64,000 bases of DNA. It comes from Megalobrama amblycephala. Lineage: Eukaryota > Chordata > Actinopteri > Cypriniformes > Xenocyprididae. The stretch is from NCBI RefSeq assembly GCF_018812025.1, contig NC_063054.1, positions 25,486,142-25,550,141 of the forward strand. Direction: 5' to 3'. Below the pieces are notes generated by a model. That model was not told the origin of the DNA. It saw only the letters and a list, made by a program, of their open reading frames with translations, and did not search any database. Shown here piece by piece: positions 27,964 to 39,900 of the stretch (position 1 is its first letter; each line of letters starts with the position of its first letter). The position numbers and the translations under genes were made by a program.

Positions 27964-29640
27964 TAAATATAGCTGCGAGCAGCGATGGCGGGCCCAAGCC
28001 CGGTGGCACCGCCACCCCGGTGGCTTCAGGGCAACTGTGCACAGCGGGCAATAGGCACTTAAAACGGTTAAACATCAAAGGACTATGTCAAATTCACTCC
28101 ACATTTACTGCACTACAAGGTGCCACTATAGAGCCCCTCCTCCCTGCCCATTTTCAAAGGATTACATGTGCCAAGTTTTAACATTATTCTGATGAATTTT
28201 GAAGCAAATCAGGTAAAAATAAGAGGGTGATCTCAATGTATGCTGAAAGTGACACATTTTCTGCTTCCAGTTGGTGGCGCTATTACTTTGAATCACAATA
28301 GTCACATCCATGTGATCAGCCTTGTACAACGAAGACTAAGCCGAAGTTTCATCAAAATCAATTAATGTATGCAGAAGTTATAACACTTTGTTTCCCTTTT
28401 CTTGCCATAAATTCGTTGCCTCGCCACGGCCAAACCGTTTGAGATATCCAAAATCCGTTTGCAATTAAACAACTTCAATGTGTTAGCAACAAGTTAAAAA
28501 AAGTTTGGTGTAAATTGGATAAACCCTGTAGGAGCAGTAGTATAAAATTCATAGCCTGTTTTTTCAAAAAATTAACATTCAAACCAAAATAGCTGACTTC
28601 CTGTTGGTCGGAGCTAATGAATGTAAATTAGAAAATTGTCCGGCTTGATGAGAACAATATGTGTACCGAGTTTGGTGATTGTAGGAAAAACTAACCCCCC
28701 CACTTTTGTCAAAAGGTGGCGCTACTGAGCCCCTCCACCACGCCCATTTCTATGGCTTTGTCCATGTCTACTGGTTGACAATATTGATGTGTGTGTCGAG
28801 TTTCATGCAATTTGAAGCATGTTAAGAGCCTCAAAAACACTCAAGAATATTATTACAGTTTGACCTGTTGCCATGGCAACAATATTTCAAATATCAAAAA
28901 TCCTGTCATAGGTCTACATCTGCTGTGTATTGACATTACACTGATGAAGTTTGAAGCAAATCAGGTAAAAATAAGAGGGTGATCTCAAAACATTTCAAAA
29001 AGTGATACACTTCCTGCTGCCAGTTGGTGGCGCTATAACTTTGACTCACAATAGTCACATCCATGTGATCAGACTCCTATAACGAACACACTCGTGAAGT
29101 TTCATAAAGATCAATATATGTATGCAGACGTTATAACACATTTCCTGTTTCCTTTTTCTCGCCATAAATTTGTTGCCTCGCCACGGCCAAACCGTTCGAG
29201 ATATCAAAAATCCCCTGGCAATTTTTAATCATCAGTGTCTTGACTTCATGCTGACCGAGTTTGGTGGCGATCGGATTAATCGTCTAGGAGGAGTATATCA
29301 AATTCCAGAGCATGCGTTTTTCAAACAACCCTTAATAGCTGACTTCCTGTTGGCGTGGTGTTTAACTTAGAGCACGAAAGTTGTTCGGCCCGATGAGGTC
29401 TATATGTGTACTGAGTTTCATACTAATACGTGCAAGCGTGTTTAATATATGGACCAAATTTTCAGACTTTTTTCAAGGGGGCGCTGTCGAGCCCCCCTGC
29501 CACGCCCGGGTACCAGCCTCTCCGGCGTCCTAATGGCCGCGGATTCCAATGTGTGTGCCAATTTTCAAGAGTTTTTGAGCATGTTAAGGCCCCCAAAAAG
29601 CCCCGGAAGACGGAAAAAAAAAAAAAAAAAAAAAAATAAA
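27964..29640 (+). repeat. 1,690-bp interspersed repeat, tandem unit 2
   Basis: Second copy of the 26,274 unit with only scattered substitutions (for example CTATGACTTTG versus CTATTACTTTG) and small indels near the 3' end. It ends in another poly-A/AAT tract. High similarity suggests recent duplication or unequal exchange. Confidence 0.85.
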
Positions 29641-29760
29641 AAAAAATAATAATAATCCTTAGAAGAACAAGAGGGCCCTGCGCGAATTTTCGCTTGGGCC
29701 CTAATAATAATCCTTAGAAAAACAAGAGGGCCCTGCGCGAATTTTCGCTTGGGCCCTAAC
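29641..29760. repeat. Duplicated GC hairpin tail of the tandem repeat
   Basis: A segment of about 57 bases with AATAATCCTTAGAA, GGGCCCTGCGCG and TTTTCGCTTGGGCCCTAA occurs twice in a row. GCTTGGGCCC is the inverse of GGGCCCAAGC near the left end of each 1,690-bp unit, so the whole block has inverted termini. Confidence 0.75.
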
Positions 29761-30179
29761 TATACAGTTGTAACCACTGAATGCATCATACTCACCAGGT
29801 TGTGGAGACCCACTGTTCTGCACTTCCAGCTTGACCACTTAACAGCACATGATTGTCTGAAACATTGTGGCATAAATCTTTATTCATTTGTCTAAATTCT
29901 ATTTGTCCTAAACGCTCATCTTTTATGGCTTTTATGACGAACAGAAATGGAGGCAGAAATATCTACATCAATGAAAAAGTTTTCCATCTATGAAAATTTA
30001 GACTTCTCATTTACCTAGAGTCAGTGTTGTGCTAGCTGTGTAGAGGAAGTAACTAGACGGAAGAGAAGAAATGGTATAAATACAAATATTATACAGCCGT
30101 ATAGGTACGTTTTACAGACAATATGTAATTTCATACTTAGTTGACAATGACCAGTATTGTACATCGCTGATATCCTGTC

Positions 30180-30765
30180 CCGACATATGGCGGGCTGGAA
30201 GGTGAAGACTAATGACTTGTCGCGGGAAGTCACTATACTATCGCCAGTGGCTACTGCGTTTCCCACTGATAGGCCAGCGGGGGAGCTATATAGTCACTAT
30301 TCTCATGCAGCAGGCAACTGATGTTCCTACAATTACCCAATTCCAGAAAAGTTGGGACATTTTATAAACCACAATCTGTGATTTGTTAATTCTCTTGAAT
30401 CTTTTTTTAACTGAGAAAAGTACAAAGAAAAGATTTCTGATGTTTCCTCTGACCAACATAATTGTATTTTGTAAATATAAACAAATTTTGATTTTGATGG
30501 CTGCAACACACTCTAAAAAGTTGGGACAGAGGCAAAATAAAAGTGAAAAGATTATATAATATCCAAGTTAAACTGTTTCTGTTGTGCATTATAGCGGGCC
30601 AGGACGTCCAAAAATAAGGCTAATGAGTTGTCGCGGGAAGTCATTATACTATCGCCAGTGGCTACAGCGTTTCCCACTGATAGGCCAGTGGTGGTATACT
30701 ATCCTCACACGGTGGGCGACTGACTCTCCTCAGCTGGCGACAAATTGACTAGTCAAGCAACATAT
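30180..30765. repeat. Two direct copies of an interspersed repeat split by a Tc1-like fragment
   Basis: 30,205-30,290 and 30,620-30,695 share TTGTCGCGGGAAGTCA and CACTGATAGGCCAG. Between them, 30,336-30,595 opens CCAATTCCAGAAAAGTTGGG, the terminus of the Tc1/mariner-like family whose transposase relic lies at 34,150-35,210. A third, inverted copy is at 34,040-34,160. Confidence 0.6.
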
Positions 30766-30992
30766 ACATGATAGAAGTGCCAGTTATTAGTAAAGCGCTT
30801 AAAATATTTTCAATAAATCCCATTCCTCTTCACTCCCGTAAAGCCACTGCATTTCTTGACAAAACTATGGAGCACATTACCAAGAGATATCAGTGAAGCC
30901 AGCTTGCTAAATATTTTTTTCAAGAAACCTAAAAATATCTTTTTACTCAAGCTAGCAAATGATTTTTTTCTGAAGTATTCTAGGTATGCAAT

Positions 30993-32841
30993 GCACTCTC
31001 AGAAAAAAATGGTACAAAAGCTGTCACTGCATGTAGCCTACAATTTAGGTAGGCCTACTAATATGAACACTTTTGGTACCAATCATAGACTGTAAAAAAA
31101 GATGGACGACGCGACGCCGCTTCCTTCCATTGTATTGAACTGAAGCCAAAATGGGCTGATGAATGGGGCGCTGACACGTTACGCAATACGTCAGAAAAAA
31201 AAAAGTTTGGAGCCTGGGCATGCGCAGAAGGAATCGTCGTGGAGCCGGAGGCGGAGTCGCGATATCAAACTTCCGCCCAGGCGACTGCGTCATCATTCAT
31301 GTATTTTAAATAGACTATAAAAATTATACACAATTTAAAAGTCTACCTATAAAATAATAGGCTATTCTGTTTCTAGAGCAATAATATTTTTTGAAACAGC
31401 AAATTCAGTAGATAAAATCAATATAATATGCCACTAGAAACAACTCTAAATCGCCAGAAACGGTCCTGCCATTTTAAATCAAGTTCAACTAACGTTACAG
31501 GAGATCGATTGCTGTAATTAGAGTAAGCTATCATTAGTTTTGTCCTGCTAATTATTATTTTATACCCATAAAAATAATAAGTAACTGCCAGATAACGATC
31601 ACCTGCTTTTTCCCGACATGGTTAACATTAGGTGTGTTATCTTAACTAATAACATTTATTAATTAGCTTATAACGCCCACATTTAATGTTACAGAAAAAA
31701 GTTCAGTGATCCGTCAGATCCTGTAGGTCAGTTAGTACAGTTTACTGCTGAACAACTCATTTTGTTGGTGTTAAATAACAAAGAAATCGAAAATTAACAG
31801 TTAGTTAATACATCTTCAATCTCCCCTCGAAGCTCCGACAGTCCTCAGACAAGCTGTCAATCAACTTCGAATCACGACGACACGCCCCGTTTTTATAGCA
31901 TCAAATTGCTAGCTAAAATCTAAATCATCACAAAAACGAACAATTGAATATATATCAGCGTGATAACAACTACCTTAAATGACCAGAACCATCTTTCAGA
32001 AAGTTTTATTTGAAGCAGAATTTATTTTTAAGTTTTCACTGAAGTCTCATTCGACTGCATTGAGAGGGCGGGGTTTATGACCTGTACTGCATCCAGCCTC
32101 CAGGGGGCGATCAAAGAGCCCGCGGCTTCACTTTTCAGGACGTATGAGACACACCCGGGCTGCGTTCCACTCCAGTTTTAGACACGCACTCGCGAATTTC
32201 CCTACACACTTCCCCTCGGGGGAATCCCTGCCGCCATTTTGAAGTGCGTTCCACTTCGTGAAGTGGACGAGGGAAGTTTACATGGACAGACCCTCGCTCC
32301 CTCGATTTTAACCGAGGGAGCGAGTCTACTTCACATGTACACTTCAGGCAGCTCCATAACCCACAATGCAACACGATTATGACGTCACCGCATATCGCGT
32401 TTAATTTACCCTACCACAAACAATTCTATGATATATTAATTATTTTTTTTAAACATTTAAAACACACATATATGCATATAGAATGCTGTATTAAACAAAT
32501 TTGTAAGGGGAAAAAATAAATAATAAATCAGCTCCATTGCGGATTCCAAGTGATCAAGGGCTTAGGACGTTCCAGTTCAGCCCATTGCAAAGGTTCCGGC
32601 AGAAGTGGGCACTCGTGCAACGTAAGCAATGACGTACATCCGAGTCAACGAGACCGAGGGAAGTTAGCGAGGGAAGGGCATTTAAAAACCGAACTGGAAC
32701 GCAGCCCCGGTACCAATATGTAGGCCTATGTTTGAGGTACAAATATGCACTTGTTAGATACAAAGGTCGCGTGTATACCTCTTTTGAAAGGGTATTACCC
32801 CAGTGACAGTTTTTGTTCCTTTTTTTTTTCTTTCTGAGAGC
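30993..32841. mobile_element. GGTAC-rich MITE with a compound insertion
   Basis: Left end CTCTCAGAAAAAAATGGTAC then AAAAGCTGTCACTG; right end CCAGTGACAGTTTTTG and TTTCTGAGAG. These are inverted termini of a high-copy fish MITE. The middle is replaced by 31,084-32,708. Confidence 0.7.
31084..32708. mobile_element. Compound insertion: two non-autonomous elements back to back
   Basis: Part A (31,084-32,156) starts CATAGACTGTAAAAAAAGAT and ends near CAGGACGTATGAGACACAC. Part B (32,157-32,708) has inverted termini GGGCTGCGTTCCA / TGGAACGCAGCCCC. GGTACCAAT flanks the pair (31,075-31,083 and 32,709-32,717). This may be a 9-base duplication, or just the GGTAC-rich internal repeats of the host MITE. 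Confidence 0.55.
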
Positions 32842-33289
32842 ATGATGTCTTTTAATAATGTATTATTTTTACCATTCATTTTTATGTATAATAATTTTAT
32901 CTTTTATTATCATAAAGGGGGTTTCATTTTAATCTTATAGTTGGTATTTTTACTTCTTTTAATGTGAAGTACTTTATGCATATTGTAGGCCCTAATGCTT
33001 TTTATTGTAAAGCACTTTGAGCAGCATTCCTTTCATAAAATGTGCTGTAAATAAAGTTTATTATTATGACAACAAATGATGATATAGTTAAACATCATCA
33101 CACACCACTTTCACAAATAGCACGTTTGTTAGTTAATATAAGCGACTTACATTTTTGATGCAATATTGTCTGTTTCTGGCCAACAAAAATAGTTCTAAAC
33201 AAAGATCATAAAATAACCTTTGTGCATCTCCGAGCAACACACAGCTTTGTTTTGACTGATTCATTGATTCAGTTACCCTTTATACTCTG

Positions 33290-33400
33290 TCTGTGTCTCA
33301 ATGTGCATACTGTCCATCCTAAATAGTATGTGACATTAGTAATATTCAGTACTATTTAGGGCGGATAGGGTGGATAGTATGTACATTGGGATGCATCATG
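33290..33400. repeat. Imperfect hairpin
   Basis: AATGTGCATACTGTCCATCC and TAAATAGTATGT are mirrored by ACTATTTAGGGCGGAT and GGATAGTATGTACATTGG. It looks like a small MITE or MITE end. Non-coding. Confidence 0.45.
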
Positions 33401-33558
33401 CAGGGATTCACTTATTTTATTCTTGAATGAATTAGCTGTTGGAACGATTCAGCTGAATGAATGACTCAGTGACTCACTCATAAAGACAGTCACTTGCCGC
33501 CACCTACTGGCGGTTTAGTTTGATATTTATAAGTATTTTAAATATACATTTCATATAT

Positions 33559-33735
33559 ACAGTGGCAAGAAAAGGTATGTTAACCCCTTGGAATTAACTG
33601 GTTTTCTGCAGTAATATGTCATAAAATGTGATCTGATCCTCATCTAAGTCACAACAATGCCTAAACACTTTGAGATTGCTTTGTATCCCCTAATGTAGAA
33701 TGGTCAAAAATAACTCCTGGCATTTTGCAGGTATG
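33559..33735 (+). mobile_element. Tc1-like element end fragment
   Basis: Opens CAGTGGCAAGAAAAGGTATG, then TTAACCCCTTGGAATTA and ATCTGATCCTCATCTAAGTC. These are features of the 5' terminus of a Tc1-like transposon widespread in fish and frogs. Only the end survives. Confidence 0.5.
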
Positions 33736-33775
33736 ATATATATATAATGTGTGTGTGTAAATACATCTAAGTGCC

Positions 33776-35397
33776 ACAAGAATCAATTTAAGGGTCCATA
33801 TACAAATATGCTGATTTAAGTAACAGAAAACTGACGGGAATATTGCTTCAGAATAAATTACATTTACAACACAAAAAATATACACTTTACTAGATGTACG
33901 ATGTTAGTTATTGTGTCATCACAGTATTTGAAAAGGGGATAGATTTTAATATTTGGTCAATGTACTTGAGGAGAGTGAGTTGCCAGCTGAGGAGAGCAAG
34001 TCGTCCCCCGTGTGAGGAAAGTGAGTCGCCCGCTATGTGTGGAAAGTGAGTATACATGTCCACCGCTGGCCTATCAGTGGGAAACGCAGTAGCCACTGGC
34101 AATAGTATAGTGACTTCCAATGACAAGTCATTAGTCTTATTTTTGAACTTTCCGGCCCTCCTTAGTGCATGACCTTTGAGCCCACAGATGGCACTGCATG
34201 AGAAACCATCATGCTACTTTATTAAATACAGCCACATGTGCTCAGGAGTACTTTGGAAAACCTTTGTCACTTAACACAGTTTGACACTGCATCAAGAAAT
34301 GCAACTCAAATATCTTTTTACACAAGGAGAAAGCTACACATCTATTCAATGCAGAGATGCTGCTGAGTTCTTTGGGCCCAAGCTCATCTCAGGTGGTCCA
34401 GAAGGCAGTGGAAATGTGTGCTGTGGTCAGACGAGTTCATGTTTAAGCTTGTTTTTGGAAAAAAATGGACTTCGAGTTAGATGAAAGGGACCATCCAGAT
34501 TTTCATCAGTAACAAGTGCAAAAGCAAACATCTGTCATGGTATGGGGGTGCATCAGTGTAAACGGCATGAGTGACTTGCATATGTGTGCAGGTACCATTG
34601 ACGTGGAGGCATATATTTGGATTGTACAGAGACATAAACTGCCATTAAAATGATATCTTTTCTGGGAAGCAAGACAATGCCAGGCTTCATTCTGCACATG
34701 ATAGCTACATCAGAGTGGTTTCTAGAAACTCTACACCATATTGTAGATGTGCCTGACTGCCTGTCTGCAGTCCAGGTCTGTCTCTTGTATGGCCCACCAT
34801 GAAAAGGAGAATCAGACAATGACAACAACAGACTGTTGATCAGATGTCTTATATCAGGTGAGATTGGGTAAAATAATAATAATAATAAAAAACACTAGCA
34901 AAATTGGAACAATTAGTATTTTTAATTCCCAAATGATTAAAAATTGTAATTAAAAGGAAAGGTGATGTGTCACAGTGTGAAACATGCTTGTGTCCCAACT
35001 TTTTTGGAGTGTTGCAGCCATAAAAATTTAAAAATTTTTATACTTACAAAATACAATAAAGTTGTTCAGTGAAAACATTGGAAATCTTTTCTTTACACTT
35101 TTGTCAGTTAAATAAATGTTAAAGAGAATAAACAAGTCACAGATTATACATTTTATTGCATTTTACTAAATGTCCTAACTTTTCTGGAATTGAGGTTGTA
35201 AAGCAGCTGGCGACTCACTTTTCAAATACTGTGATGATGACACAATAACTAACATTGTATATCTAGTAAAGTTTATATTTTTTGTGTTGTAAATGTGTTG
35301 TAATTGTGTTGTCATTTATTCTGAAGCAATTTTCCTGTCAGTTTTCTGTTACTTAAATCAGCATATTTGTATATGGTCCCTTAAAATGATTCTCGTG
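33776..35397. mobile_element. Long-inverted-repeat element carrying a Tc1/mariner-like relic
   Basis: Arms 33,776-33,995 and 35,209-35,397 are inverted copies (for example ATATGCTGATTTAAGTAACA on the left is mirrored on the right). The interior holds the inverted repeat copy 34,040-34,160 and a transposase pseudogene. Confidence 0.65.
34150..35210 (+). pseudogene. Tc1/mariner-like DDE transposase relic
   Basis: Nucleotide words such as TGGTCAGACGAGTTCATGTT, ATGGTATGGGGGTGCATCAG and AGCAAGACAATGCCAGGCTT correspond to the W-S-D-E, V-W-G and Q-D-N-A blocks of Tc1/mariner transposases. Numerous stops and frameshifts remove any continuous frame. It ends with TTTCTGGAATTGAGGTTG, the same terminus as the fragment at 30,336. 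Not functional. Confidence 0.6.
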
Positions 35398-36256
35398 GCG
35401 TTTTAACCAATTTTTTCCCCCTAGCCTTATTAAATGCAGCCTCTCATCTTTCGTTTCATATTCTTACATTTTATCAATACATAAATTTGAATAAGATATC
35501 GGCATCTGCTGGTGAGGCCGATTAACAGCAGATGGAGATCAACAGCAGGTGGAGATCATGCATCGGCAATCTAAATGCTATTCCTGCAGTTCCTGGATGT
35601 CCGATGTTGAATTTCTGTCGAATTTGAACCATTGAATTTGTGGAACCGAATTTGTAAAGCGAAATAAAATGGACCGAAAATTGCCAGTTGAGTATTATAG
35701 GTTGTATTTTTAAACAGACTGAATATGTTGGAAGTTAAATCTGAAAGGTGAATATGAATATTTTTTAATAATAAATATGTGTGTGAAATGTTTTGAAGTG
35801 AAATATTCACAGCTATGACCACGTTGAATTTCAGCCCATAAAAATGCAAGCCCTAAAAATACAATGCATTAAAATGCAAGCAATGCAATGCACTTTTTTT
35901 AATTAGTGCAATTCTACAAGCTTTTTATTTCAAAAATATTTGGCATTAATAAACTTCCATAACCTTACTGACGTTATTTAAAGGTTTTAAAAATAAAACC
36001 CAAAAAGAACATTAATTTCAGCAAGTCAGTCACCTTAAGCTGGATGCAACAGGTAAATTCTCTCAAAAGGTCGAGGAACACGAGATGTGAACACTTTGTG
36101 TTAGAAGTCGCAGCTTCTTTTTTCCCCCGTGTCGTAGTTTCCATCCAAAAAAATGTGATTAACCATGCGTGGCTGAATTTGAACACGCAACAGAGATAGG
36201 TTAAATGTACTGTGAAGTTCTCTTGATGCTCTCATTTCAGTCTAGCATACGATGTC

Positions 36257-36485
36257 ATGGCTTGGCGTGATCGTGGAGTTCAAATTGTTTTGACGAGCCT
36301 GGGCGCGTTCGCAGCGATCAGCCTGATGTCCGTCGCTATCGGGACCAACTACTGGCTCTACTCTAGAGCACACATCTGTAACACGACCAGAAACGCAACA
36401 GATGAAACCCAAACCTTGCTGCAGCCAAAGAAAACACGAGGAGATCTCACGCATTCTGGACTTTGGAGGGTCTGCTGTATCGAAG
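36257..36485 (+). CDS. cacng4: cacng4 exon 1
   Basis: Residues 1-76 plus one base: [22 protein letters not shown]1 and most of the first extracellular loop through [15 protein letters not shown]. Donor GTAAAT. The ATG gives the family N-terminus. Confidence 0.95.
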
Positions 36486-36932
36486 GTAAATGGACGGGCA
36501 GATTTTAATATTATAATACTAGATTGAACTTTTTTCTTATTAGAACTTTTTTGTTATTTGTCAAAAAATATTTCTCTATAATAGTTAATTGGTCTTATTA
36601 AATGCTTTTCAATGATTTCTTGTTTAAGTAATTTGAGACGCACTATTCATGAAGAATGTATCGAATACATTCTGCCAAGTCACTACAATCTCTAAATATG
36701 GTTAATAGATGCATTGTTACATTACATTATGTTAATAACTAAATAATGTTAATATTTTAACATTTTATGTTAATAACTAAATAATGTCAATAAATATAGT
36801 TACTAATATAGTAATACATTCATATAATAAACTATGTACTCACTAGCAGTACTATTGAAAGTGCTGCATCAAAAATAGAAATATTTAAATCCTGCCTTCC
36901 TTATAATGCTGGTGCATTTGAAGTTCAAATCC

Positions 36933-36964
<32 letters not shown>

Positions 36965-39900
36965 CCTCAAATACTCTCAAAATCTTTCTCTTGTGCATTA
37001 AGGAGACTCTATTCTAGAAGGCTAGATTGCACCAGAGGCTCTTTCATTTGCCTTTACAAGGATCCTTTTCAAAACATTGACAAACAAATAGATTACATTT
37101 TCTGCAAGATACTGAGATGAATATTCCAAGGAATAATTTGTATTTCACCCCCATAATATTGGTTGTTTATTTGAAAATTTTAATTCTGTTCTGTAAAGAT
37201 TGTTAATTTTTAATATATCTGTCTATTCATGAGCCTTTAACCCTTTCGATCGTGAGTTTAAAATATTCTAACTGTCCCCCCAGAGTGAGTTTTTTTAAGG
37301 CGACCGTTATTTTAGAACGTTTGCCTTTAATGTTTCCATGGCGACGCGTCTTGCGTGTCACGAGCGCTGAACGCAGCAACAATAACACTGTATGACAGAT
37401 GGATCGCTATTATTTAGTTTTTTCTTTTATATTTAAAATATTCGCAAAATTGCTTACCATGTCATCAACTATATGATATTCCGATTCTCAAATATGTGTA
37501 AGTGAGTGTGCTTTGTCGTTTTAAAACCTTTATAAATGATCTTTATCTTGATCTATAATGCGAGATGGGCGCCGCCATCTTAGTTTGCGCTGCAGTTCAC
37601 AGAGTCCTGTCAGTCAGATTTACAGCAGGTGAATTCATCAATTTCTCCCGAAATATATGCAAGTAAGTGGCTGGTGAACTGGAAGAATAATAGAGTAAAC
37701 TTTATAGTTACTTAGGCCCATTATGTGCGTCTGATATGAATAAATGTCGGCAAATTATATTTGTTATTGCTGCTTCCACTGATGTCGGACATCAGTGTGT
37801 ATTTTATAAAACTCTTAATGTATTGTTTTAATGGTGCTTATGCATATTTAAATGTCTGAAACCTTAAAAGAAACATTATGTGGCTGAAAACGCTGCATAG
37901 CTGTGATATATGACAAGAGCTGCGCGCGTCCGTCTCGCAGCCAGAGCGCGAAAGCACAGTTTGAATCTGGCAGTTATGTGACGTCGCTGAACGTTCGAAA
38001 TCCCATATGTGGGACCGTACGCCCAGGGGCACAGAAATAAAAATCCCATATGTGGGACCGTACTGCTCAAAGGGTTAAAGAATGTCACAAGCATGAGCAA
38101 TGGATGATAAAACATGATGGTTTAAAGACCTCAACAAGACTATACCTGTGGTACAGATATTTATCAGTTACATGTAAATTTGCATACATTAAGGGATATT
38201 TTAGAGTAAGGTCAAGCAAAAGAGAAAGCACATAAAATATATAATATATTCTTAGTACTGAAGGAAGGAAGTTAGTTTAAGCTTTTGAATATTAATTCTG
38301 AAGAAAAAAAAAAAAAAACGAGGAAGAAAATTAACTTAAAATTGATCTTATAAGGTAATGCAATCTTTATATAAAATTCAGCAGCACTTATGTTTGGCAC
38401 AGGGATCAACAATGGGAGCTGCTACTGGATCAATCATTTTTCTGTGGATAATGACTATGACACCGACAGTTCAGAGTACATCCTCCGTGAGTTCATTTTC
38501 TTTATAACATTCAAAGAACGATTCAAAATAATATTCCACCACTTGATTAAATTCCACCAAAGATTAAATTATGATTATATATGTCATATATATTATTATT
38601 TTTTAGCCCAGTTGTTTCAATATGACATTTCTATAATAATGTTGGCTAGTGTATGTACATATATGAAACTTTGCTTTCATTTTAGGCATATCTACAATGA
38701 GAAGCTGGTGGCACATTTCAGGTTAAAAGTCTGTTTACATAAAGTAAGATGCCTTTGTGTGTTGCAGGATTGGTGCGGGCATCCAGTCTCTTCCCCATCC
38801 TGAGTACCATCCTGCTTCTCTTGGGGGGACTTTGTGTCGGGGTGGGCCACGTTTACAGCAGCAGAAATAACATTACTCTGAGTGCAGGAATCCTTTTTGT
38901 ATCTGCAGGTACAATGCTTGCCAGTAACCTTAACATTCAGCCAGTTCTATTGTTTCAGAAGAGAATCCCTGATGAGTCTCCAAACACAAATCATAATTTT
39001 AGCAAAGCATATTTATGTATTTTAATTGAAAAAGCAGTGTTGCCATGAATGCTATAATGTTGTAAAACATATTTTGCCAATTTTAGTTTTAATCATTTTT
39101 TCCAGTTTCATTTTCTGCATATGTTGTGATGATCAAAAATATATACATACCTGTAACTGTCACATTTACATTCAGTTTAGTCTGTCTTAGTTTCATTTTC
39201 AAGGACTTTTAGTTTGCTCATCTTGTGCTACCTGATTCTTTGTTTCTTTGTGCCTGCTAGTCATTTGTCACCATGGTTACTCAATAATTAGATCACCTTT
39301 TAGTCTTTGAGTTCATCATCACTGTATATTTATTAGGGCTGCACGATTAATCGCATGAGATTGTCATGCGTGTCTCATCAGTAAAGCCGGTTCTGTGATT
39401 AGCGGTAAATGTCCATCACCTGCTTTCAAATGGAGCGGCACTTAATATACAGAGCCGTAGTTCGCAGACAAGCTACGCAATATCGCGTTCATAATCGAAG
39501 CCGATTCATCTGCGATTATGAACGCGATATTGCGTAGCTTGTCCGCGAACTACGGCTCTGTATATTAAGTGCCGCTCCATTTGAAAGCAGGTGATGGACA
39601 TTTACCGCTAATCACAGAACCGGCTTTACTGATGAGACACGCATGACAATCTCATGCGATTAATCGTGCAGCCCTAATATTTATGTTCCTCTTCAGTTCC
39701 CATTCATTGTCCGGTATTGTTGTGTTGTTGTGTTTTACACGGTGTGCCATTTGAGTTTCTTCACTCTTGGATTACCTGTGTCTCTTGGATTAATAAACAT
39801 AATTTCTATTTGAATTACTTAGTCTATCTTCTTCATCCTGTGGACTAAACGTTACAGAATACTGGATCAAAAAAGAAAATGGATTATGCAGTGGAGCAAC

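Larger units (their letters stand above)
30786..33066 (+). mobile_element. 5'-truncated LINE fragment interrupted by nested MITEs
   Basis: 30,860-30,990 translates to LWSTLPRDISEASLLNIFFK-like sequence, the conserved C-terminal end of fish LINE reverse-transcriptase proteins. The 3' tail resumes at 32,842 and ends TGTAAATAAAGTTTATTATT, with GTAAAGCACTTTGAGCAGCA before it. The 1.85-kb gap is the MITE nest at 30,993-32,841. Confidence 0.6.

Noticed and set aside
26274..29640. Recurrent 60-95 codon frames identical in both tandem units
   Set aside because: Identity is due to duplication of the DNA. The frames are unrelated to each other within a unit, contain no known domain and are broken by small indels.
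26274..29760. CRISPR-like or satellite array
   Set aside because: Only two long units with no short repeat/spacer pattern, in a vertebrate genome.
38390..38803. 137-codon frame overlapping cacng4 exon 2
   Set aside because: It runs through the donor into intron 2; exon 2 with 84 bases and correct phases explains the coding part.
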